In this document: positions 1 through 8,077 of the stretch, piece by piece | Layout: each line of letters begins with the position of its first letter | Numbering within the stretch: the first letter of the stretch is position 1 | From: Hyphomicrobiales bacterium | Lineage (GTDB): Bacteria; Pseudomonadota; Alphaproteobacteria; Rhizobiales; Rhizobiaceae | Direction: 5' to 3' | Assembly: GCA_900466875.1 (NCBI GenBank) | Contig: UBNQ01000016.1 | Location: 212,769-276,768, forward strand | DNA: 64,000 nt | Program-made: the position numbers and the translations under genes | The notes under the pieces: generated by a model | Seen by the model: only the letters and a program-made list of their open reading frames with translations | Databases searched by the model: none | Told to the model about the DNA's origin: nothing

Positions 1-1465
1 CGGACGGTTCGCCGCTGGTCAGCTCGGCGGCCGTCAGCAGCTCGGTGGCGTAGCGGTTGAAAGAGCCGTTATGTCCGTAGACGTCAAGAAGCCGCCGGAC
101 CTCCGCAACCACGGCGGCTGCGTCAGTGGCATTCGTGTCGAGCAGTAGACGCCGCTCCAAGCCATAGAAATAGAGGAAGACGTAACCGATATAGTCGTCC
201 GGGTTCGACCTCGTCCCTGCCAGCCACTCGAGATAGGAACGTCTGGCATCCGGGGACATCCCGCCATATGACGGCCAGTATCCCATGGACACGCCCGCCG
301 GATCGCGGCCTCTCCCGACGGTCAGCGCCGGATTGACGAGACAGTTCTCGTTTTCGCTGAGCCTTCCCTGTTTGCCGAGGAAACCGCCCAGGTAAAACAT
401 CCCGCCCGAAACCGTTACTGATGCGACGGTCATGACTTTGCCCGGCATGATCCATTCCGCTCCCGCCATTCTGGCGGCGGAGGCATCGGCGTTCGAAGAG
501 GACGGAGCGGTATTGGCTTGGGTTGCCTTAGGTCGATGGAAATTCAAGAGAGTGCCGGGCTGTCCCGGAATCTCCGGATGGGATTCACCCGACTTCGCGC
601 CTCGTTCGGTGATCTCGGTCAGTTCGTCATTTTCACCGTCACCCAAGGACTTGGGTCGAGAGGCGTTCGTCTTGATCCACTCGACGACGTTTCTGTCGTG
701 GACCTCTATCGACCGGTTCGTGGTCGATACGGAGGATACGTCTTGTGGTGCGGCCGATCCTTCTGTGAGGATCCGGAAAGCTTCCTTGTCCCATATCAAC
801 TCGTCGGCCGCGCTATTGCCGGAAACTGCATTCCCGGCTCCGAGCCGCTTCCTCTTGCGCCTGTTATGAAACACTATGATGCCGCCGATGCCCAGACCGA
901 GAAGTGCCAGCTTCCAGAACTGGCTCGCGGCGTCGGGCGGTGAGGCGGCAGACTTAGGCGAGATGGCCTTGCCGCCCTGACTTCCGGCGGTCGACGCTAA
1001 GCTCTGCGCCTGTTGCGGCGGCTGGACCTTTTCCGCTGGCGCGATGGTCTCGACTGCCTCCAACCGGCCGCCTCTTTCCACTGCGCCAGAGGAGTCGCTG
1101 CTGACGGGGCCGAGGGGCTTAACCTCGACCGCCGGCGATAGCTGCGGCGGCGTTCCGCTTTCCCCAATCTGGCCTTCAACGGGTGGTCGCTCTGCGTCCA
1201 CAGGAGAAGGCGGGAAAAGTCGGTCGATCGTCGCCTGGTCCGCTTTTCCGGTGGAAGGCAGGCCATTGGCTGTTTGATACGCGCGCAGTGCCGCGATTGA
1301 TTTCTTGCCCCATACGCCATCGGGAGCCCCCGGGTTGAAGCTTTTCTCAGCCAGCGCCTTCTGAATGTCGCGGACCGACCGCTCGGCGGCTTCTGCCCAA
1401 GTGAGAGCCAGATGGCTGAGCAAACCCGCAGCAACGACAAGAACAGCAATCGTCCGGAACTTCAC
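1..1465 (-). CDS. Membrane protein with peptidoglycan-binding and TerB-N domains (3' end beyond the window)
   Basis: An unbroken frame of about 488 codons runs from a GTG at 1465 off the left edge. The GTG is preceded by GAGG. The first 24 residues form a signal peptide or signal anchor. Residues about 27-85 match a PG_binding_1 fold (DIQKAL, DGVWGKKSIAALRAYQ). A proline/serine-rich linker follows, then a membrane segment near 183-200 (FWKLALLGLGIGGIIVF) with a basic stretch after it. Residues about 380-440 match the TerB N-terminal domain, with YWPSYGGMSPDARRSYLEWL and GYVFLYFYGLERRL. TerB-family proteins are linked to tellurite and stress responses and occur near defence genes. The linker between the membrane segment and TerB-N is acidic and low in complexity. 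The missing 3' part probably encodes TerB and TerB-C. The fusion of a cell-wall-binding ectodomain to a cytoplasmic TerB-N module is inferred from this reading; its function is unknown. Confidence 0.8.
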   Translation of the reverse strand, partial: MKFRTIAVLVVAAGLLSHLALTWAEAAERSVRDIQKALAEKSFNPGAPDGVWGKKSIAALRAYQTANGLPSTGKADQATIDRLFPPSPVDAERPPVEGQIGESGTPPQLSPAVEVKPLGPVSSDSSGAVERGGRLEAVETIAPAEKVQPPQQAQSLASTAGSQGGKAISPKSAASPPDAASQFWKLALLGLGIGGIIVFHNRRKRKRLGAGNAVSGNSAADELIWDKEAFRILTEGSAAPQDVSSVSTTNRSIEVHDRNVVEWIKTNASRPKSLGDGENDELTEITERGAKSGESHPEIPGQPGTLLNFHRPKATQANTAPSSSNADASAARMAGAEWIMPGKVMTVASVTVSGGMFYLGGFLGKQGRLSENENCLVNPALTVGRGRDPAGVSMGYWPSYGGMSPDARRSYLEWLAGTRSNPDDYIGYVFLYFYGLERRLLLDTNATDAAAVVAEVRRLLDVYGHNGSFNRYATELLTAAELTSGEPS

Positions 1466-2074
1466 GAAAACCTCACCCCGAAGTAGACGCTCAATATACA
1501 CGGAGAGCTTGCATGGCCAAGGGCTTGATTACGCTCGCAGTCTCAATCCGCGGTAAATTTGCGGAAGCGTGCGTTCGGCCTTGGTCGTGAGCGTCACTCA
1601 GGGAACGATAGCCCGCCGTTGAGAAAGTGGGATGAATTCAAGTCCGTGCGTGTTGTCGGACGGAAATTTCGAACTTTAGAAGAATTCATGAGCATGCTGC
1701 TTGCGCTTTCGCCCACGCGATGAGCATATTCCTGCCGTGCCCGGTCGCCGCCGCATTCCGGGTGCCTGTGGACGATAGCTATGTACCGTAGGGCGGTGGA
1801 GTTATCGTCCACCCCAACATCCGACAATTGATTTCTCCAGCCGAGTCGGTGACAAACCTTCGAGGAAGAACCCCCTTCATCTTTGATGTCGCTTCCATCT
1901 GGAGGGGAAGGCTTGGGCTCACAAGCCTGGCTTTCCTCCCAACTATTCGGGCCCCGCGGGCTGCCTGGGAGAAAGAGACGCCGCCGACGGGTCGGTTCCA
2001 CTCAGATCTTCGCGCCGGTAACCAGCGCCACATATTTCATTGACGACTAATATTCCCCTTGACCCGATCGAGGC
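1466..2074. other. Intergenic stretch with no supported gene
   Basis: The spacer separates two divergent genes. The longest frame, 1594-2001 on the minus strand (135 codons), is rich in Arg/Ser/Pro and resembles no family I know. No convincing ribosome binding site, tRNA or hairpin terminator was seen. It may hold promoters for both flanking genes, or a decayed gene. Confidence 0.4.
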
Positions 2075-3403
2075 GTGGAGCACCTAACTGCGGTGACGGG
2101 CTCAGAGCCTCGGGAGATGCGATTGCGGACCACGCGAGAAACGAAGGACGATGCGGACAGACGTCTGGCGCTATTCGACTTTGCCTTTGATAATGCGCCG
2201 ATCGGGATTGCCCTGGTGGACATCGACGGCAGCATCCTGCGCGGGAATGAAGCCTTCTCGAGATTGGTCGGCCTTCCCCTCGCGGAGCTTCTGGGCAAGC
2301 ATTTCAGAGATTTCACTCATCCGGACGACGTCGAAGCGGACCTTTTCCAATTCAGACAAGTATTACACGGCATACGGGACGGTTATACGATCGAAAAGCG
2401 GTATGTGCGGCCTATGGGGGAGATCGTCCACGTTCTCATACACGTGGCGGCAATGCGCGACAGTCAGGGGGAGGTCGTCCGTTTCATCTCCCAGATCGAG
2501 GATATAACTCGGCATAAGGAGCACGAACGTCAGCTAGCCGAACGAGCCGCGCTGCTAGAACTGGCTCTCGAAGCGGTCAGGGGAGGGTTTTGGCAGATGG
2601 ACATCGCGACCGGGGTGTTCGAGACGTCCGATCGCCTGGCGCAGTTCATTGGAGGCCCTACCGCCGCGCGTCTCGACCTTGAACGTTACCTTGAGAAGGT
2701 AAACCTCAAGGATGGTGCGCAGGCGGATCTCACGCCGCTCATATCGGGTGAGATGGATCAGAACGTTGGCGAGTACAGACTCGACACGCTCGCTGGCGAG
2801 CGATGGATGCGCTGCGACCGCCGTCTGTTACGGGATCAGGATGGTCGCCCGACGAAAATCGTGGGGATGGCGATCGACTTCACGGAAGAACGCAGGCAGA
2901 TCGAAGAATTGGCGCGCAGCGCACGAACCGACGCCCTTACCGGCCTCCTCAACCGCCGCGGTTTGGAAGCGTCCTACGCCGGGATGACACCTGGAGAGGG
3001 TCTATCCATCCTGGTGATCGACCTCGACGGGTTCAAGTTCGTCAACGACAGCCATGGTCACGCGATCGGTGATGCCGCGTTGCTCGAGACGGCGCGGCGT
3101 CTGACTATGGCGGTCAGGCCCGAGGATCTGGTGTCGAGAACCGGAGGCGACGAATTCGTCGTTGTCGTAGGAGGTACGCCTGAAGTCGGCATGGCTGTTG
3201 CCGAACGGATCGTCCAAGTGATGCGGTCACCCATCATCGTGGGTGACATAGCAGCCGATGTCCGAGTTAGCGTCGGCGGGGTCTGGAGCGCCGCGAAATG
3301 CGAACTCGCGCCCTTGATAACCCAAGCTGACGTGCTTCTTTACGAGGCGAAGGCTGCGGGGAAGGACTCCATTCGCTTCCGACATGAGACGCTGCGATCC
3401 TGA
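2075..3403 (+). CDS. PAS-PAS-GGDEF diguanylate cyclase
   Basis: This is a predicted cytoplasmic diguanylate cyclase that makes cyclic di-GMP from two GTP. Residues about 37-155 form a PAS domain (NAPIGIALVDIDGSILRGNE, FISQIEDITRHKEHE) and about 160-275 a second PAS-like domain ending in GMAIDFTEERRQIEEL. The GGDEF domain follows: DALTGLLNRRG near 290, then intact GGDEF at 357-361. An I-site RPED lies exactly five residues before GGDEF, so product inhibition is expected. No EAL domain or membrane segment is present, so the ligand is probably soluble or a bound cofactor. Start choice is uncertain: GTG 2075, GTG 2093 and ATG 2117 are all in frame and none has an ideal ribosome binding site. The gene stands alone with long spacers on both sides. 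Confidence 0.9.
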   Translation: MEHLTAVTGSEPREMRLRTTRETKDDADRRLALFDFAFDNAPIGIALVDIDGSILRGNEAFSRLVGLPLAELLGKHFRDFTHPDDVEADLFQFRQVLHGIRDGYTIEKRYVRPMGEIVHVLIHVAAMRDSQGEVVRFISQIEDITRHKEHERQLAERAALLELALEAVRGGFWQMDIATGVFETSDRLAQFIGGPTAARLDLERYLEKVNLKDGAQADLTPLISGEMDQNVGEYRLDTLAGERWMRCDRRLLRDQDGRPTKIVGMAIDFTEERRQIEELARSARTDALTGLLNRRGLEASYAGMTPGEGLSILVIDLDGFKFVNDSHGHAIGDAALLETARRLTMAVRPEDLVSRTGGDEFVVVVGGTPEVGMAVAERIVQVMRSPIIVGDIAADVRVSVGGVWSAAKCELAPLITQADVLLYEAKAAGKDSIRFRHETLRS

Positions 3404-4250
3404 TCGTCCACTCATTCGCCTTGCACGAGAGAGCCGCTGACCGGAACCGCTAAGCATCCGCCAGCAAACCAATGGGCTCGCAGTATCCAATCAGACAATA
3501 TCTGCAGCGCCCGTCGCGTTAGAAGTGTGGCGACCTTCGATGGACAGCGCATCGTCGGTGATACGTCCCGGCCTGCTTTACGCGATCCAAGCGTGTGCGT
3601 GGGACGTGACCTCCTTGCTGGCGACCGGGAATGCTTCAGGGGGTCCAAGAGGTCCGGACCCTGTGGAGCCTGATGACAGTCTCGCTCGCTGGCGAGGGTC
3701 GAGGCCGTGACCGGCATGGTCGCGGCCTCGGTGTAGCTGGTCCAGACTGCGAGGGACTAGGCTGTGCCATCATCAACCACGATTGCGGGAGCGATGATAA
3801 GGGAACAAGCGTCACGGCGGCTCCTGCCCGCGGCTCTCGCAATGCGATCCATGTGAGAGGCGAAGCATCGGCTGGCTCCGTTCGAACCGGGAGGGCGGCT
3901 GAACTAAGCGGCGGATCCGCAGGGCGTGGTCTTCCCCTCTACAGAATTGAGCAGAAATGCGCTGCCGCCCACACGCGATTGACTCCACATCGATTGTTCT
4001 TTAAGTGTTCCCTTTATGTCTACAATCGTTTCGTACATTCGACGAATACGTTGAACCTGGTCTCTCGCGCTTGCGCGGGGCGGCCCGGGGGGCGTTGAGA
4101 GACGGCCATGGGTCACTTCCCGGAACATACGGCCCAAGTGGCCGGATCATTTGCTTATTCGCGGGCGGGGCAGTCATTTCGAGCGCGATCGGGCTGTAGC
4201 TTGAAGCGGCCGCTGGTTCGGATAGCGCCGCCGGAACCGAGGATGACGCG
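3404..4250. other. Long spacer with fragmentary frames, no supported gene
   Basis: Short overlapping frames exist on both strands (for example 3631-4098 plus and 3525-3710 plus), but none has a good ribosome binding site or a recognisable domain. The base composition stays coding-like, so this may be a decayed gene. A 7-bp inverted repeat (GTCTCTC...GAGAGAC) brackets a GC-rich stretch near 4060-4103. Confidence 0.4.
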
Positions 4251-4439
4251 ATGACGCAGGGAGATGTGGACGCGGAAAAGTCGCTGAGCGGGGCCGAATG
4301 GTCTCCCAAGTCACCGCCGTCGTATCTTGAAGAGCTGGAGAAAGAAGGTCCGATCCCCTTGCGGGAGCGGATTATCGTCGGCAGGAAGGCGCGTAACCTG
4401 CCGCGACGTCTGCCCGCTACCGAAACAGGTGAACGTTGA
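4251..4439 (+). CDS. Small hypothetical protein (62 aa)
   Basis: A short acidic/basic protein with no membrane segment or signal peptide. The ATG is preceded by CGAGGATGACGCG, which places GAGG about 8 bases upstream. The central part (SYLEELEKEGPIPLRERIIVG) reads like a compact helix-turn-strand segment and the C-terminus is basic. I do not recognise the family. It is followed 180 bp later by a Phd-like antitoxin gene on the same strand. It is supported only by its start context and protein-like composition. Confidence 0.35.
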   Translation: MTQGDVDAEKSLSGAEWSPKSPPSYLEELEKEGPIPLRERIIVGRKARNLPRRLPATETGER

Positions 4440-4620
4440 ACGCCGGGGGGGCGGGCGTGTCGCACAGTCGGATCAGGCGTTCGCTTCACCGGGCGGCAGG
4501 ACCCACTCGGTGTCGAAGCTGGGTAATTTTGAAGATTTTGTTCCCTTGGGCTATCTGGCGCGGGCGAGTTCCAATCGACGCAGTCTTCGTGTATGAAGTC
4601 ATGAATTACCCGCGAGGTCC

Positions 4621-4815
4621 GTGTTGTTGAAGTCTGTCCGGGAATGGAAAAGAGCAGACGCGGAGAAGCGTGTCGCCGACGTGCTCGACGACGCGAAGTC
4701 AGGTCGAGTCCAGAGGATATCGGACACGGACGGTGTCTTCGAAATCATTTACCGGTCTTCTGGTAAGAAGAGCGTAGGCGAGATTATGGCTCGCGGCGGA
4801 CCAATAGCGGATTAG
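4621..4815 (+). CDS. Phd/YefM-like antitoxin without visible partner toxin
   Basis: A 64-residue protein starting at GTG 4621, with GAGG just upstream. Its layout resembles Phd-family antitoxins: a Trp/Lys-rich first strand (SVREWKRADAEKRVADVLDD), a short helix, then RVQRISDTDGVFEIIY, which corresponds to the strand that in Phd proteins reads 'QxITxxGxxxxVV'. A charged tail follows. Members bind their own promoter and neutralise a toxin, usually encoded just downstream. Here the next 100 bases hold no toxin-like frame on the plus strand, and the next gene is a minus-strand phosphatase. It is therefore an orphan antitoxin, an unrelated repressor, or the survivor of a decayed pair. The assignment rests on pattern similarity only. 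Confidence 0.5.
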   Translation: MLLKSVREWKRADAEKRVADVLDDAKSGRVQRISDTDGVFEIIYRSSGKKSVGEIMARGGPIAD

Positions 4816-4916
4816 GCCCAGGGCAATCGCTTGCCGCGGCTTGGTCATCGTGACCTGGCGCGTGGCGCTGCCCATGGCGACATAAAGCGAATCCACAGCA
4901 CTATCCGAGGCAGGGC

Positions 4917-5675
4917 TCAAGCCGCCGCACGAAGCTGAACCGGCTGCACCCCTACCGTCACCTTCCCGTCAGCTTCGGCATGCAGAAGCGTGATATCGCT
5001 GTCCGGGTCTATCCAAGCCGCTGAAAGCCTCCCGCTCGAATATGCTCCCGTGTCGATCGCGATCCGGTTCTCCGTGACTTCACATAGCCCTGAATCCGTT
5101 ACCGTGTGGCCGTGGATAACGGTCTTGCCGAAGCTCCCGGCGAAGGAAAGAAACGGATCTCTAATCCACATCAGGTCGTATGCAGTCTGCCCTTCGAGCG
5201 GAACGCCCGGTGCGAGACCCGCATGGACCAACAGGTGGTCGGGAAGCTCTACAAAGCGCTCGGCGTCGCGCAGCACCTCGAGGTGCTTAACAGGAAAGCG
5301 CTGTTCGAGATCGCGAACCCCGAATGTCTCCGGTTCGAAGCCGTAAGAGACCAAGGTGGCGTAGCCTCCCATTTTGTAGACCCAGTGACGCAGCGCCATC
5401 TCACGCTGCGCGCCTGCGAGTTCGTCGAGTATCCTTATTGGAAACCAGTCATGGTTGCCGAGGATCAGACGGGATCCGGGAAGTGCTTCGAGCGTGCGGA
5501 CCACCGCAGCCATCGCCGCCGCGCTGTTGGGTCCCCGGTCGATGATATCGCCGAGAAAAACAACGCGGTAAGTAAAATGACCCTCGGCGGCAAGCCTGCC
5601 GATAGCGGTAAGCAGAAGCTCGAGCAGGTCGGCACGGCCGTGAACGTCGCCGATGGCGAAAGTATGCTGTCCCAT
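4917..5675 (-). CDS. PPP-family metallophosphatase (bis(5'-nucleosyl)/serine-threonine type)
   Basis: A calcineurin-like phosphatase of about 252 residues with all signature motifs of the PPP family in order: GDVHG near residue 9, GDIIDRGP near 51, GNHD near 79, HAG near 150 and HGHT near 180. These residues bind the two catalytic metals. Relatives hydrolyse phosphoproteins or dinucleoside tetraphosphates. The start was set at ATG 5675 because AGGGAG lies 6 bases upstream and the protein then begins six residues before its first conserved strand. Longer starts at 5699 and 5777 add a non-conserved leader. The gene diverges from the DUF429 gene at 5878. The substrate cannot be told from sequence. 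Confidence 0.85.
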   Translation of the reverse strand: MGQHTFAIGDVHGRADLLELLLTAIGRLAAEGHFTYRVVFLGDIIDRGPNSAAAMAAVVRTLEALPGSRLILGNHDWFPIRILDELAGAQREMALRHWVYKMGGYATLVSYGFEPETFGVRDLEQRFPVKHLEVLRDAERFVELPDHLLVHAGLAPGVPLEGQTAYDLMWIRDPFLSFAGSFGKTVIHGHTVTDSGLCEVTENRIAIDTGAYSSGRLSAAWIDPDSDITLLHAEADGKVTVGVQPVQLRAAA

Positions 5676-5877
5676 GAATGTCTCCCTCGAGACCGACATG
5701 GCACGGGAGGTCTCACCAAATCGTTTCCGCTGAAGGGGAGTTTTCGTCGCAGCGGGTCCGGCTGAAAACGGATGCAAGGACGCCTGTTTGCATTTCGACC
5801 GCTTTTACGACCAATAGCGTTTTAACTATCGTGTGTTGACGATCCTTTGCACACCATGTGCAGGCCAGGAGGATGTA

Positions 5878-6669
5878 TTGCCAGCTGTTCTGGGTATCGA
5901 TGCTGCTTGGACCGTGACCGAGCCAAGCGGCGTAGCTGTCGCGGTACGGGTCCGCGAGAGCTGGAAGCTATGCGCTGTCGCTCCCTCCTATGCCGCTTTC
6001 TTGGCGCTGTCTCAGCATCAGACTATCGCCGGGGGCCGTCACCGAGGATCAGACGTCGAGGCCAGAGCCCTCCTGTCGCGTGCTGCCGACTTTGCCGGAG
6101 CCGAAGTCGACCTGGTCGCTATCGACATGCCGCTCTCCTACGATCCCATTTGCGCCAGACGCATGTCGGACAACCTCGTCTCATCGGCCTATGGCGCGAG
6201 GCACTGTTCAACGCACACGCCGAGTGCGACAAGGCCCGGCAGGATCAGCGACGATTTGCGCGCCGGGTTCGCGCAGGCCGGATACCCGCTTCTCACGACC
6301 GACGTCTGCATCCCGGGCCTCGTCGAGGTGTATCCGCACCCGGCTCTGGTAGAGCTAACAGGATCGGAAAGACGGCTTCCGTATAAGCACGGCAAGATCC
6401 GAAATTACTGGCCTACGGATTCCACCCAAGTGAGACGAGAAAATCTGGTCGACACCTGGAAATTGATAATGACCCGTCTGGAGCGGGAGCTAGACGGCGT
6501 AGGTTCCTTATTGAACCTGCCCCCGGTGTCCGCCCGAGGCTGGGAGATGAAGGCGTTCGAAGACATGCTTGACGCAGTCGTCTGCGCCTGGATAGGCGTC
6601 ACCGTGCTAGAGGGCAGGGCCCGGGCATATGGAGACGAACGCTCGGCGATCTGGATACCCGAGCCGTAG
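5878..6669 (+). CDS. DUF429 domain protein (predicted RNase H-fold nuclease)
   Basis: A 263-residue protein. TTG 5878 was chosen because AGGAGG lies five bases upstream and the first conserved motif, VLGIDAAW, follows at once. Upstream GTG 5833 has no such site. The DUF429 pattern is visible: LGIDAAW near residue 3, a second acidic motif AIDMPLS near 82, the conserved Arg/Gly block around 93-125, VEVYPHPALVEL, and a late acidic motif FEDMLDAVVCAWIGV. DUF429 proteins are predicted RNase H-like nucleases; the acidic residues would bind metal. The adjacent McrBC pair suggests nucleic-acid defence, but that is inference. A 79-bp gap separates its end from the convergent mcrC. Confidence 0.75.
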   Translation: MPAVLGIDAAWTVTEPSGVAVAVRVRESWKLCAVAPSYAAFLALSQHQTIAGGRHRGSDVEARALLSRAADFAGAEVDLVAIDMPLSYDPICARRMSDNLVSSAYGARHCSTHTPSATRPGRISDDLRAGFAQAGYPLLTTDVCIPGLVEVYPHPALVELTGSERRLPYKHGKIRNYWPTDSTQVRRENLVDTWKLIMTRLERELDGVGSLLNLPPVSARGWEMKAFEDMLDAVVCAWIGVTVLEGRARAYGDERSAIWIPEP

Positions 6670-6748
6670 ATACGATCCGACGTCCCGATCCCACACATCG
6701 GTCCGGCGCGTTGACGTACGAACATGCGCTCGAGGGCGTAGCGCCCGG

Positions 6749-8077
6749 CTAGTATGTTCTGAACACGCGGAGCATGCTCCCGAGCCTCGGATCGTCTGTC
6801 TCTGGAAGGACGACCCGTTTTGTTTCCAGCGAGAACGGCAGCACCCACAGCGTCAGGTCCGGCCTTTCAGGAAAAGTGAACGGCGCGAGTGGAGCCTTGA
6901 ACTGCCCGGTCGCCGGATACAGGAGGACGAGATCCCCCGCCGCATCGAGGTAAGAATGTCCGTATGCGTGCATCTGATAGAAGTCGGACTGAGCCAGCCA
7001 GTACTTTGCCCGGTAGACGGCATCTTCGTCGATCAGTTTCCATTTCGTGTCGGCGAGTAAGACGTTCGATGTCGACCGCGAGACGATCAGGTCCGGGCGC
7101 ATTCGGAACATCCGTCGGCCCGCATGGTGGACCAGATATTTCGAGCTTTGCTGGGTCTGGAGTTGGTGACCGTCGTTGAGCTGCCTTCTGATGTGTTTGG
7201 CGACATAGGCCTCGAACAGGGATTCCATCGGAAACAGAAGGGTCGGCGCGTTACTTGAGCCTATCCCGGTTATCGGAGAATGCTCGGAGAGCAGAAGCCG
7301 AGCCCAAGCCAGAGGCTCGTCGTAGTGGTCCATTCCTCGCTGCCTAGCTACCCTGGCAAAGTCCCGTTCGATGTCAGAGGACCTGGGGACTTCCGCTAAC
7401 GCGAACCTCAGTTCGTTGGCGAAGCTCTGGCTGGATGGGTTACGCGTCTGATAGGCAACAACGAGCACAGCGCTATGGATAAGGCGATTTTCAGGCCTGT
7501 TCTGGGTGAACTCGTCGAACGCGGCAAAGAACCGGTCGGGACGAACGAGGTTCCTTTTGAGGTTGTCGGAGAAAAGCAGCTTGCCGCGAAGTGCCGCAAG
7601 ATTTTCCTCTCGGGGATCATAACCGCTCGCCAGCCCGCGTTGAAGCGCCTTACGGACTGACTCGAGGAACTGGGACACGAACACTTCGAAAAGCGGCATG
7701 CGCCGGGCCTGGAGCTCCGCGTGATCCTTCCGGATGTGGCGGAACTCTCCGAGACAGGAAAGCATATCGACAAGCAGGGCGCGTGCCGAGGAGCCCCCGT
7801 CATTAGATACCTTTCCAACCTTGGGCAGCACTTCGATTTGATAGCCGCCGGGCGCTTGGATTACGCCGACGGAGTTCGTCATCTGGATCGTGCGCCTGCC
7901 GTGGCGGAGACCCGGTCTCGCCCAAGCGGCGTCACCCGTAGCGCTTGTTCTGGCGCATTCGCGTTCGAGCCAGGCGAATACCGTGTCAGGTATGCCGACG
8001 ACCTCCCCGAACCCTGCGCCGCTAACGAGGTGCTGATATTCGAAGACGGTTACCGCACCAAAGACTTTCATGCTCAT
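6749..8077 (-). CDS. mcrC: McrC-like restriction endonuclease subunit
   Basis: 442 residues, the usual McrC length. In E. coli McrBC, McrC supplies the PD-(D/E)xK nuclease that cuts DNA carrying modified cytosines once McrB has translocated. The nuclease core is visible in the C-terminal half: RPDLIV, then NVLLADTKWK (the D...D-x-K pattern), then YQMHAYG, where the Gln-Ala-Tyr helix is typical of McrC. The N-terminal part (GVIQAPGGYQIEVLPKVG) matches the conserved first domain. The start overlaps the stop of the upstream AAA+ gene by four bases (ATGA), so the two are translationally coupled. No frameshift or missing catalytic residue was seen. Confidence 0.92.
   Translation of the reverse strand: MSMKVFGAVTVFEYQHLVSGAGFGEVVGIPDTVFAWLERECARTSATGDAAWARPGLRHGRRTIQMTNSVGVIQAPGGYQIEVLPKVGKVSNDGGSSARALLVDMLSCLGEFRHIRKDHAELQARRMPLFEVFVSQFLESVRKALQRGLASGYDPREENLAALRGKLLFSDNLKRNLVRPDRFFAAFDEFTQNRPENRLIHSAVLVVAYQTRNPSSQSFANELRFALAEVPRSSDIERDFARVARQRGMDHYDEPLAWARLLLSEHSPITGIGSSNAPTLLFPMESLFEAYVAKHIRRQLNDGHQLQTQQSSKYLVHHAGRRMFRMRPDLIVSRSTSNVLLADTKWKLIDEDAVYRAKYWLAQSDFYQMHAYGHSYLDAAGDLVLLYPATGQFKAPLAPFTFPERPDLTLWVLPFSLETKRVVLPETDDPRLGSMLRVFRTY

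Noticed and set aside
1594..2001. A 135-codon minus-strand frame
   Set aside because: Composition and lack of start context make a real gene unlikely; kept only as a note in the spacer entry.
3631..4098. A 155-codon plus-strand frame
   Set aside because: No ribosome binding site, no recognisable domain and repetitive Gly/Arg content; treated as non-coding or decayed.
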